DNA of 64,000 bases from Saccharina japonica (taxonomy: Eukaryota; Sar; Phaeophyceae; Laminariales; Laminariaceae): assembly GCA_008828725.1 (NCBI GenBank), contig MEHQ01004416.1:280455-344454 (forward strand). Direction: 5' to 3'. The position numbers and the translations under genes were made by a program. This document shows positions 11,642 through 21,581 of this stretch, piece by piece. Below the pieces are notes generated by a model that saw only the letters and a program-made list of their open reading frames with translations, ran no database searches and was not told the origin of the DNA. Position 1 is the stretch's first letter; each line of letters opens with the position of its first letter.

Positions 11642-11821
11642 TACAGTACCGGCCCGCTCATAAGAAACCAGAAATCGGGCTTAGGCTGACTTTTTTTATT
11701 TGAGAAAGGGGTGTGTTGCACACTAACTTCAGTATAATAGCTGTCGACTTTCTTATTTCCACCGTAATGTTTAGGCTGAGTTTCTTGTAGGGCACTTTCT
11801 TATGAGAGGGCCCGTAGTGTA
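11642..11821. mobile_element. M3 inverted-repeat element (180 bp), uninterrupted copy
   Basis: The left end TACAGTACCGGCCCGCTCAT mirrors the right end ATGAGAGGGCCCGTAGTGTA as imperfect terminal inverted repeats of about 23 bp. The flanks allow a TA target duplication. It has no coding capacity. It matches the copy at 30724-31187, which contains another element. Confidence 0.85.
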
Positions 11822-12256
11822 TACAACAACATTTCGTTTACAGTGTTTGGTTGTGAGATATCAAACTATATATTAAAACCTGCGATCGTTGTTGTCGTCG
11901 AGTCTATCCCCCAAGTCTACAGCACATATACCAGCGCAATCTACCGCGCAAAAAGCAGCAAAGGAAGTCCGTGTGGAGAAGAGCGCTACAACACGCGCAA
12001 GCCTACATGATTGGTCGAAAACCAAACCGTTTTCGAGCATTTTTTACAGCTCGCTGAATGATCGAAAACGAAATACTATCGAAATCTCCCCGGGCTACAA
12101 GAACCACAAGTAGCTAGCTGGTGCCATGCTCAACGGTTTACTTCTTTTTTGCCTGCGAGACGTAAGTATGCGTATAATGTCGAGATACCTAACAAGTCCA
12201 TTGTATATATGAGGGACCGAAGGAGGAATGCTTTGCATATATTACGGTGGATCATA
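11822..12256. other. No recognisable feature
   Basis: Only short frames; nothing protein-like. Confidence 0.4.
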
Positions 12257-12598
12257 CATTTTTTTTTTTTGTCCATCACATTTATTATCTTCGCCCTTCC
12301 TTTCTCTCTCCTTCCTAGTCGTAACTCAGATCCGGGGTCACAAAGTAGGCTCTTCTCCCTCCTCCCCCACTACGGTTCTTGCCTTGCTTTTTATCGCGAG
12401 AAGTTTTCAGCTCTTTCTTCCCTCGTCTACTTGCGTCGGATTCCGCCTTTCCTCGCCACGAAGGTGCTCTCAGCAATTGGTTCCTTTTTATTTATTTTCA
12501 AATAGAGTCAAAATCTCTCACCACGGTGGGATTTGAACTCGGTTACCAATGATAGTAGTCTTTGAAGCTGACCACTACTCTACCGGGGCGACCGGTTG
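12257..12598 (-). mobile_element. tRNA-derived SINE, copy 2
   Basis: On the minus strand a tRNA-like head (12521-12593) begins GGTCGCCCCGGTAGAG, with a B-box-like GAGTTCAAATCCC. The body shared with copy 1 follows, ending in an A-run at about 12258-12270. The head folds only loosely as a tRNA, and the shared non-tRNA body shows it is a SINE. Confidence 0.8.
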
Positions 12599-12611
12599 AC
12601 ATACATACCAG

Positions 12612-12824
12612 TAAATAGGACCTACCGCACTCACAAAAAACAGTATATATATATAACACCTATTTCTATACCTATTTTACTATCAGTATTAGGTCCTATT
12701 TACTATTAACCCCTTAAGAAACGGTCCCACGTTTTTGGCGACAAACTACTTGGAATTAGTGTGGGATAAGTTTTGCAGTTCTTGAAAGGGTTAATAGTGT
12801 TTACTATTATGGTCCCCCGTAATA
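12612..12824. mobile_element. M5 inverted-repeat element, left end lost, with M4 inserted
   Basis: The right terminus (TTATGGTCCCCCGTAATA) and the internal AGTAAATAGGACCTA and TTGGTCC-like blocks match intact M5 copies at 20597-20715 and 61258-61376. The terminal inverted repeat is missing on the left. The M4 element at 12706-12794 interrupts it. Confidence 0.75.
12706..12794. mobile_element. M4 TTAA-flanked element (piggyBac-type MITE)
   Basis: An 89 bp unit bounded by TTAA on both sides, with ends TTAACCCCTTAAGAA and TTGAAAGGGTTAA. A TTAA target duplication with CCCY termini is characteristic of the piggyBac superfamily. It sits inside an M5 copy, so it inserted later. There is no coding capacity. 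Confidence 0.8.
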
Positions 12825-13263
12825 GTTGGAATCCGCGCGTAGTATAAACAAATATAATGAACAATCAGTTGGGCATCGCACCCACTGCTGGGGACGTTTT
12901 CACGCTGGGTGCCCAGGTTCTTGTACAGGTAGACCGGGCTCATTTCGACTTATTTTTATAATAGAGTGTTTGCGATAGAAGTAAAAAAAATATATACTTT
13001 CCTTCCGCTCAAAAAAGTGAATTCCCTTCCCCTCATGGTTTCGGTGTGTTTGCGATAGAAGTAAACAAAATCCTGCAGGCGACGCCTCCGAAAATAATAA
13101 GGGAAGTGGGGTGAGGCAATGCGGCAAACCAAACAAACAACGAAAACAAAAAGTAGCGTACGAGAGGAACGGCAGCCCAGCAACGGTGGCGGCGGCAGGG
13201 GTATGACCGCAGTGCCGCAGCTGCAATCCCACGACCGCAAGCAGCAGCACCGGTGGCTGCAGC
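12825..13263. other. No recognisable feature
   Basis: A 20-odd base sequence (TGTTTGCGATAGAAGTAAA) occurs twice, near 12968 and 13047. Nothing else is evident. Confidence 0.4.
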
Positions 13264-13270
13264 TATGTGG

Positions 13271-13289
13271 CGGCAGCCCCAGCAGCAGC

Positions 13290-13324
<35 letters not shown>

Positions 13325-13340
13325 CAACAACAGCAGAGGA
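13271..13340 (+). repeat. CAG trinucleotide repeat
   Basis: About 60 bp of CAG/CAA units. All six frames stay open through it, so the poly-Gln, poly-Ala, poly-Ser and poly-Leu frames here are not evidence for a gene. Confidence 0.95.
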
Positions 13341-15183
13341 GCAGCAGAGCAGGAGAAGCAACAGCTTCCGTTTTTGCTTTTCTCGATTTTGCGACCAACT
13401 CTTCTTGTCGTCGTGTGCTGCTCCTGCTGCTGCCCACGACCTACGCGCGACACCGCGCCGGCACGCTCCGCTCCAAGCCCGCCCGGGGCCCGGCATATAT
13501 AGACCGTGGCGGCGCGCCGCCGCTGCTGCTAGTGCTGCTAGTGCTGCTACCGCAGTGTGGTGAAATTGAAATGATACACGGCGATCTGTCATCCTGTCGC
13601 GCTCTACAAGCAAGGCGGTAAGACTACGTCTCCATACGAGCACGACTCGTACGAGTAACTCGTACTCGTACGAGTAGTTCTTCTGAACAGCGCATCCTCC
13701 ACGACACCAAGCCGGCGAGAGCGTACCGTAGCGGGCCGCCAGCAGTCCGACGGCGCCCCGTCAGCAAAATCCAGCACCGCTTGTCCGTATCATACTGTAG
13801 CACACCTCTCGAGCCTCTGTGCTCCCACCGGTTGTTGTGTTGTGTAGAGCAAGCAGCAAGGTTGGGGCCTATGGGAGACATGTCCCATAATTTGTGCCGT
13901 TCTGCGTCGGTAGAATGCTCGGTGTGTGTAGGCCAATGAAACTGAGAGCCAAAAGTTACCGTAACTTTTGATCAAAAACGTACTTCTCTAAAGTACTTTT
14001 TTGCCGTTTTTTAAAAAATTTACCGCAAATCCTTCCTTCGGGAGAATTTTTAGAGAAGTAAAAGTAAGAAAAAAAAAAAACGCAAACACTCGAATATTGA
14101 TGACTCCAGCAAGATGCATAACATTCAACCATCGGACCTTTTCGCGCAATAAATCGGCGGTACACTCGACACTAAGCATACCCACATGACCGCATCAACA
14201 AGGGGATCGTATTGTCGGTGAAGGGTCTTCGCAACTAACACTACAGCGACCTGAATCATAAAGACGTGCTTCTTAGTTTACTATAAAGCGTTTGCAAGGG
14301 CCCTTATATTCCGATTCAGACTAAACAACTGAATTCGTGAGATATGGGCAATTATTTGGACGTCTAAAGATTTCTTGTGCAGGCGGGGAAACAAAGAAAC
14401 AAGCAGGTGTATGTATGATACCTGGTACCTGGTATGTATTAATAGACGCAATTACTCGTAACAATTAAGGGTAGTATTGTTTGCCTTTTTTGGGTAAACC
14501 AACGAGGCAATTTGCTGCTCGGCCATTGCTGCAGTGGTGTTACAGCAACAGCACTACAGCAGCGTTCACCCACCGTCGAACCTGTACGGCTTGACACCCC
14601 CCGATTCGTTCAGGAAAACAAACAGGCCAATCGGGCCTTTTATATAGAGACATTTTCGGGTCTTTTTTTTCACTACTGTACTTGACAAAAACTGTTAATT
14701 CATGCTCTCCTGTTTACCAGGCTACCCTTGGGCTACCAGGTACACATCGAGTTGAAATATTTTTCGGGCACAGAAACCATTATAGCGCCGTGACCTTTGG
14801 GAGTTCGGGAAACAATATTGCTCCTGGTTGCTCTGCATCGCAATGTTTTTAAACAACTGAGTCCTGTTTTGGCCTCTCGATGTTTTCGCGTATCGTCCGA
14901 GGTCCGATTCGCCGCAAAAAGAAGAAGAAAACATCGGAGGATTTAGGAAAAGTACGAAATACATACATACCAGTACCAGGTACAACCTGGTACAGATTAG
15001 CCCTGAGTATTTTTCAGATTGCTATGAAGTACAGCCACATGCAACCTTCGTCTGTTTCTAAACTCCCAATAATCATGGCGCAAAGTCTGGAAGTCAACAT
15101 GTTTTGGGTGTCATTGGAACCAGCTCCTATATCCCCTATTGTCTGTGTACGTTCGTAGACCACATATATCTCCCCGGTCCTTT
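13341..15183. other. Gene-poor stretch
   Basis: Clusters of CGTACGAGT words occur at 13645-13680. A near-palindrome AAAAGTTACCGTAACTTTT lies at about 13952-13970, and an inverted pair CTTCTCTAAA/TTTAGAGAAG spans 13984-14060. I see no supportable gene. Confidence 0.4.
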
Positions 15184-15615
15184 CTATATCGCATACCATA
15201 CAGCATGCGGCGCCCGGGTCCTTTTCTTCAAGCATGAAGCTCTTGGCACTTTTGAAGTCGTGAGCTGGCACCTCACATAATGGACCTCTCTGTCCGCTTT
15301 ATGCGCGTTCTGTTCTATGCATCTTTGCAACGGAGCATAGCGAGCGGCGGAACCCGCAGGCCCAATGGTTCGCGGCTGCCCCAAGCCTGGAGACCTGCGC
15401 ACGTCATGGGCGAATGAACTACTGCTGTACGTAGCATATTTCCACCTAGACCACCAAGCAAGTGCCGTCGTACAGAAGCCGCGAAGATACTGCACCCACC
15501 TATTGTGTCTCCTGTTGTCGGCGAGCGCCAGTTTTTCCTCCGTTGAGCGCAGGTGGCTCGCTGGAAGTGGTAAAGGTTGCTCTGCTGGTGGCACCTCCAC
15601 CGATTCTGTCGACAC
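15184..15615 (-). CDS. Possible small protein or first exon, unrecognised
   Basis: A 143-codon frame begins MSTESVEVPPAEQPLPLPAS and has a polar, Glu/Arg-rich stretch (about residues 23-40) followed by a short Trp-rich hydrophobic segment. The N-terminal third has protein-like composition; the C-terminal part looks like read-through into non-coding DNA. It could be the first coding exon of an unrecognised gene. A pyrimidine-rich CTGCTGCTTGCAG just upstream could instead be a splice acceptor. No homology recognised. Confidence 0.25.
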   Translation of the reverse strand: MSTESVEVPPAEQPLPLPASHLRSTEEKLALADNRRHNRWVQYLRGFCTTALAWWSRWKYATYSSSSFAHDVRRSPGLGQPRTIGPAGSAARYAPLQRCIEQNAHKADREVHYVRCQLTTSKVPRASCLKKRTRAPHAVWYAI

Positions 15616-17190
15616 TGCAAGCAGCAGGACTAGAGAGCCTTCTCTTTCTCAGTTTCATCATCTAGGTTCCGGTGAGGTGGTTGTGGTTTTCGACGCGAAT
15701 TAGTGGCGTTTTAGTGCTCGGGACTAGGGGAAGAGCCTCGTATCCCTCAGCTCTGCTCCGAAAACTGCATCGCACACAGCAGAAGGCTCGGTCGGCAACG
15801 GACAACTAACCGACTCTAGCTGACTGAGGTAAGGAAACTATGATACGATATATGGGACTGACGGTACTCTTTAGCATATATTTACCGGTGGGGTAGATAA
15901 GGCAAGGGCAGTACTACTGCCTTGTGGGATATTTTAGGTTGTTTACCACACTTTTATCCGCAAACATACAGCAGTAGTTGGTACACACTGCTGTGTACGA
16001 GACGACTACAACTAACCCTACGCCTAACCCTAAGCGTCAGCCAATCAGACCAAGCCTAACTCTGACCCTAGCCCAATCAGACAAAGCTCATGAAAGTGGC
16101 AAGCGCCGCAATGTGCTGCATGCTACTGCTGTGGATATAGTTTGGGACTACTCGAGTAGTCTTAGTGTATGATACCACTTTTTGTTTGCCGAACCAAGAC
16201 CGAACACATACGTAAGAATCATGGAGTGTCGATATTATTAGTGATCAAACGTTCGTTATATTTCGGACCGCAGAGATACACCATACATCACTGCTGGCTT
16301 CTCGACAGCAGTACGATTCGTATGGCACTGGTATACCAGAGTATGAGTCACGAGTTCTGCATGTTTACACTACTGCTGCACTACGCACTTTTACGTATGG
16401 TGTAAGTATAGGAGTCGCCTTTACCGCAATTCTTAATTATTATATAGGATACAGTATAGAAATCGGGGACTTGGTTGTGGCCCGCGTGCGGTTCCAGTGT
16501 TATGAGACCGAATATTGAGAAAAACGCCGAAAACACTACTTTAGACCCTAACCCTAACCCTAACCCTAACCCTAACCCCAACCCCGTCCCCGCCCCGACC
16601 CTTATGAGCTTTGTCTCGAAAAAATCAGGCGTTTTTTTTTTTTGAAAAATTGGTCGACTACACTAAAAGGTATATAATAAAATATTCCCCGATTTCCATA
16701 CTTTATCCTAGATAATAATTCAGTGGTGCGGTAAAGGCTACTGATGTATAGGTACCAAATCGACATTTTCCCGGAAGAGTTTCACTTTTCATCTCCGGCC
16801 GCGGGTCTTTTCTCGCGCTATCGGCTGCGGGGCACGCAGGGGCCCCACGTGTACACCACGGCGCCAGTGCGGGTCCCGGTCGAAGCCCATGGGGCGTGCT
16901 CTGGGCCTTCGAAGTCGCGAAATCTGGCAAATAACTCAGGGGAGACGTTCCGACTTGACACCGCCTTGCAGCTACATGAAGAACCTGCCGTACGACTTTT
17001 GTTTATTGTTTATCCGTGTGAAATTGGATGTTTAATTTTTGACACGCCGCATGAACGGAACGCACACAGCACGCACCTCGCACGAGAGAACAAGGACCAC
17101 ACCCACATGGAACGAGGCACACATCTAGCGCCATGCATAGTAGTTAATACATTGTTGCATGCGTCTGCTCTCTATGGGTTGTGAGCAATC
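15616..17190. other. Gene-poor stretch with telomere-like words
   Basis: CCTAA-type words cluster at 16010-16075 and form a clean array at 16545-16578. Several copies of TACAGCAGTA occur. No gene recognised. Confidence 0.45.
16545..16578 (-). repeat. Interstitial telomere-like array (TTAGGG)5
   Basis: Five consecutive CCCTAA units on the plus strand, with degenerate CCCCAACCCCG continuing after them. A second loose cluster of CCTAACCCTA words lies at about 16010-16070. Confidence 0.9.
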
Positions 17191-17420
17191 CCACGGTAGG
17201 GGTACCACTTTTTGGCTCAATATTTTCTGGCCGGTTGAGCTCCTCACGTGAGTAACCGCCGGATACCATTTTTATTTTACTGGTATTTTTGTTTATGGAC
17301 TACCGCATTGGAAGTGTTGGTCGGGTTGCGCGAACGAATGTTCCCGAAGTCATGTCTCGCGTGAGATATTGAGCTCCTCATGTGAGGAGCTCAGAAAATT
17401 CTGCTGCGCCCCTACCGTGG
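17191..17420. mobile_element. M6 inverted-repeat element (230 bp)
   Basis: The ends CCACGGTAGGGGT and CCCCTACCGTGG are terminal inverted repeats. Inside lies a strong hairpin, GAGCTCCTCA/TGAGGAGCTC with a two-base loop near 17371-17392, and a related copy of that word at 17237. No coding capacity. Single copy in this window. Confidence 0.75.
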
Positions 17421-17771
17421 AATGAGTCTTGTGTACAGCAGTAGTAGCAGTTAGTTGTGCGAAACGCTTCAAAAATTACACGCGCATTGTTTGCGTACAT
17501 TTGTAATTTGGTTTCATCATTATTTTGGAATCTCCGTTGAGTACACATACATACATGCCCAGATCTACGAGTACGTATATATGTACAGCAGTACGCATAT
17601 CATATTGTGCATATCCAGTTCTCTCTTATCTACGAGCGATAGGCCGATCTACATACGTACGATTACAAGTACTTTAGTACAGTATTAATAGGAGCACTAC
17701 TACTGCTGTACTTTACGGGAACTGGTGTCTAGTCTAGACTACACACTACAAAGCAGTCAAGGCGCCCTTTA

Positions 17772-18194
17772 TCAAACAGCACAGCAGAAGAAGCTGCAGA
17801 ACACGCAGCATCCAGCCGCTGTCCAGATTATTGCGTTTGTGGCGGCTGTTGTTGTTGTGTCCTGTATGCGTGCGCTGGGCCCGTAGTAAACAGCTACGAG
17901 TAGTAGCAGGAGGAATCCAGCAGATCTAGTTGTGACAGCTACGAACAACGAGTACTGCGTTGCTGTGTTCGATCTTTCATTGTGTATGCGTGTGTGTTTG
18001 ATGTATGCGATCCCGGCTTGCACAGCATTCGCATCCTCAGCACGGCGTGCGTCCACCTGTGCTTGCACTGCAGCTACAGCGGCATGCGCATTTTCTTCTG
18101 CCCGGGTTTGCGCAGTAGCCAAAGCCGCCTGAACGTCGTGCGCAGCATCAACCCGAATAACCACAGCCTCCGGCGTCTTGCTCTCCTCGGACAT
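17772..18194 (-). CDS. Possible small membrane protein with Ala-rich coiled coil
   Basis: A 140-codon frame begins MSEESKTPEAVVIRVDAAHD. Residues about 15-65 are rich in Ala, Glu, Gln and Arg with heptad-like spacing and could form a helix or coiled coil. Residues about 82-105 are hydrophobic (SAGFLLLLLVAVYY), and a second hydrophobic, Cys-rich stretch closes the protein. This ordered layout is more protein-like than other frames nearby. Against it: no homologue is recognised, the coding signal is weak, and the last part could be intron read-through. Function unknown. Confidence 0.4.
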   Translation of the reverse strand: MSEESKTPEAVVIRVDAAHDVQAALATAQTRAEENAHAAVAAVQAQVDARRAEDANAVQAGIAYIKHTRIHNERSNTATQYSLFVAVTTRSAGFLLLLLVAVYYGPSARIQDTTTTAATNAIIWTAAGCCVFCSFFCCAV

Positions 18195-19563
18195 ACTGGG
18201 AACTCAAAACTAGTCTGTATCACAGCTTGGACCTGTAGCTCTGACTCTGCTGCACTGCGCTATCACGTGCAGGTCACAACTACGAACTGGACCAGGTGTA
18301 TATCACGGGCTACGATTCATACTACCATGTATTTCTGCATTCATCTGATTGGCCAAATTTCTTACGTACGTACACAACTCACATTCTCTCATTCTTCCCG
18401 AGATTATTCTGCCTCTGATTTTGATATCACCCGCGCTTTACAGCAACGATAAAAAAACAACAAAACCGCTAATACCCGTCACGGGTATGGATAACACTTC
18501 ATGCTCGCCGAGAAATTTGGCCCAGAGCACCCGGATATCCAGCTGTTCGACGGGCACCCTTAGACGAGTACTCGGCTGCTAAACGCGTACCAGGGTACCC
18601 GCCCAAAAGGTATTTCATACGAGTGAATACTCTTATCTAGGACCGCGGCGGGACTCGTCGGGCAACATCTCTGTCATAACTATCTTCTGTATACTCAGCT
18701 GGACAGTGCAGAACAGCCGTGATAACTGCAGTACCACTGTGGGATCGACTTTAAATCCTACAAAAAATAGTAAGATCGACTTCAGAAACAAAACAAGTCG
18801 TTGAGCCTGGACACCAACCTGAAGTTTCTTAACACCGGGAGCCCACTGTACCTCAGATACGATATCATCTCGTGACAGTTGTTCTGTTAGGAATGGCCGT
18901 CGCTGCTACTTTTACAGTCTATGCCACAGGTTTGCTCCAAAAATTAAACTATGAAGCATGTGCGATCTATTTTCACCTTGCGACACCCCCGGAATTTCAA
19001 GTGACCAACATCCCGAAGGGGAACCTTGTATATATGTACGATATGCCGCGTACATACTGCCCTAGGTGCTCGTAGTCTTGCTAGAGAGCGTTTGCCAGGT
19101 AACTCGGTGATGCCCATTTGATACGTGGTGCGTAGCTATGATGCAGTATAATATGTAGGAACCAGGGAACATTGCGACGCAAAACAAGATTGATCAAAAG
19201 GTATGCGATGTTGAGGTTCGCTGCCCCAGCGCGAGAGAGATAGTGGTTTCACTCCGCGTCCACCTCCTCGTGCCCAATCTAAATATAAATTACGTTGTGT
19301 GGAAGAACTCGCAGGGACACCAAGTATGACCAAACCCACCATTGCTCGTGCTCCGTACATACCTGAGGTGCAGCAGCACAGGACACTTAAAAAGGAACAA
19401 GAATGTTGGCTCGGGCTGGATTTCATATTGGAGAGTGGGTGCTTTCTGCACTAATTTCAAGATAGAGACTCCCGAATGGCACATTTCACTCTACAATCAG
19501 ACTGGCTTTCTTATCAACTGCTTCTTGGTATATATGTGTCCTGTACTGTATAATTTATGCCAC
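18195..19563. other. No recognisable feature
   Basis: Short frames only; no element ends seen. Confidence 0.4.
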
Positions 19564-20572
19564 TAGCCAAAAACAGGTATACATACGCCTTTTAACACAT
19601 GTGTAGGTACACGGCGTATCTCACCCGGGAAAAGGCTTCCCGGCCCCGCTTGATATTGGGCCTGCGCTCCATCGTACCTATAAATGGCTCAAAAGACCTA
19701 TTATCAGCTGTTCAACGTCCCCGTCACCTATCTTTGTCTTCAAGTGTACCTATAAATGGCTCGAACGATCACTTTTTGGCAACTGAAATATAGACAGACG
19801 GCCATACCAGATGCCGGGACTGTCAACCAGCCGACCTTACCTATCAACCAGCTGACCGTACCTGTCAACACAAACGCCCGGAAATACTGCCAACCAGTGC
19901 GAACGCAGCACAGGTCACCTAACAAACTGGACGCCCGACCCATTCTTCTGAATTTCATACCAATCCACATATGCGATGTTCTTATATTTCTTCGTGAAGC
20001 TCAGTTTTTCTCGTGTTCTTATGGTGCCCTAGAGTAGTTCTTAACAGAGGTACAGTAGTAGTGGGGACTCACGCTTGTGTACTACCAGTACAATAGTAGA
20101 AGAGTGTAGTGGTGAATTGCCCTCTTGTTGATTGACTCCTTTTACTACCGCCGCCACGCCTCCGTTTGTTAGGTGACCTGTGTGTGTTGTCTCCGGCGTC
20201 ACCTGCGTTCGTACTGTTTGGCAGTATTTTCGGGCGTTTGTGTTGATAGGTACGGTCAGCTGGTTGACCAGTACGGTCGGCTGGTTGACAGTCTCGGCAT
20301 CTGGTGTGGCAGACTGTCTATATTTCAGTTGCCAAAAAAAGTGATCGTTCGAGCCATTTATAGGTACACTTGAAGCCAAAAATAAGTGACGCGGTAGTTG
20401 AATAGCTGATACCCTGGTAATAGGTTTACCTTGGCCTTTTGGGTCATTTGTAGGTATAATACGATGGAGCGCAGGCTCGATATCAGGCGGGGGCAAGAAA
20501 CCTTTTCCCGGGTGCAATACGCGGTGTACCGACAAATGGCTCAAAAGGCGTAGGTATACCTATTTTTGGCTA
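19564..20572. mobile_element. Foldback element F2 (about 1.0 kb)
   Basis: The ends TAGCCAAAAACAGGTATACA and its mirror GTATACCTATTTTTGGCTA are inverted repeats that continue inward as arms of about 350 bp (19564-19930 and 20166-20572). Each arm carries TATAAATGGCTC-type words and short direct repeats (GTCAACCAGC, ATCAACCAGC). The centre (19930-20166) is unique and non-coding. No transposase seen, so it is presumably non-autonomous. Confidence 0.85.
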
Positions 20573-20596
20573 TTTTTCAATAATCTATATATGTGG

Positions 20597-20715
20597 TATT
20601 ACGGGGGACCATAGTAAACACTAGTAAATAGGATCTATGGTAAACACAATAACCTACATATTTACCTGATTTTACCCGCAATATTTGGTCCTATTTACTA
20701 TGGTCCTCCGTAATA
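20597..20715. mobile_element. M5 inverted-repeat element (119 bp), intact
   Basis: Terminal inverted repeats TATTACGGGGGACCATAGTA and TACTATGGTCCTCCGTAATA. Other copies lie at 61258-61376 (intact), 12612-12824 (interrupted) and about 58738-58792 (one end only). Confidence 0.88.
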
Positions 20716-20975
20716 GTGTGTGTTTTTTAACTCCACGGGCATGCCTGTCCGATTTTTTCACCAACCGCCTACTGCTAGGCGTGGAATATGCAGCCTGCAA
20801 GATGAACCCGAATGCCGGCGTCCAACCAAATATTCTACTGTTTGCTGCTGCCGGTGCTAACGTGCTAGGACCGTGCGTTATGCGGCTTACGCAGCAGATC
20901 CTTCGCACTCCCGGATACCACGCGGTTTTTGGATGCATATACAGAAACGGTGCCACTTTCTACTATCCGGGGATC

Positions 20976-21062
20976 CTGTTGCTGTTGCTGTGGCTGCTGC
21001 CGTTGCTGTGGCTGCTGCTGTTGCTGCTGCTGGTGCTAATGCTGCCGTGGTTGCTGCAGCTT
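20976..21062 (+). repeat. CTG/TTG-rich low-complexity stretch
   Basis: Degenerate GCTGTTGCTGTGG units, which give artificial Leu- and Ala-rich frames. Confidence 0.85.
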
Positions 21063-21393
21063 TTTTTCTGCTACAATACTGCTGTACGTACGTGCATACA
21101 GCAATAGAATATACATCACTTTTGTTACTGCCGTAAGAGCACTCGAAATCCCTTGCACGGCTTGTTTAGAAATGTCCAAAGCCCATTGACATCAACCAGC
21201 GTATTCATGGGGCGGGTAGCCGCGGAAGACCGGGCGGATAACGCCCCCGACCCGTTCGGGCCCAATACCGGCGGCGAGACGGATAAACTCAGAGTCTTCC
21301 TGGGTGTTAATCCATGTTCTCCCATCCGGCGCGTGTCCACCTAAGGCTACGCGATATACAGCTGCTGCTGTTAGGAGTTTTCTGCCACGGATC

Positions 21394-21581
21394 TACATTA
21401 TTTGACTTTTTCGTGGTTCGTGTCGCAGCATGTCGCGACACGTGCCGCGACCTGTTGCGACACGTGTCGTGGCATTTCGCGACATGCCGCGGCACGTAGG
21501 GTTAGGGTTAGGGCTAGGTTAGGGTTAGCGACACTCGCCGCGACACTCGCGACACGTGCCACGAAAAAGTCAAATAATGTA
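21394..21581. mobile_element. M7 inverted-repeat element with telomere-like core
   Basis: Terminal inverted repeats of about 24 bp: TTATTTGACTTTTTCGTGG on the left and CCACGAAAAAGTCAAATAA on the right. The inside is built from many copies of GCGACACGTG-type words plus a TTAGGG array at 21497-21530. It is 188 bp with no coding capacity. Confidence 0.85.
21497..21530 (+). repeat. Interstitial telomere-like array inside M7
   Basis: About five TTAGGG units, one of them GGGCTAGG, lying centrally in the M7 element. Confidence 0.9.

Noticed and set aside
12521..12593. Functional tRNA gene
   Set aside because: A and B boxes are present but arm pairing is poor, and the sequence continues into a body shared with other SINE copies.
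13253..13643. Poly-Gln, poly-Ala or poly-Ser proteins
   Set aside because: All frames are open through a CAG array on both strands, so openness means nothing.
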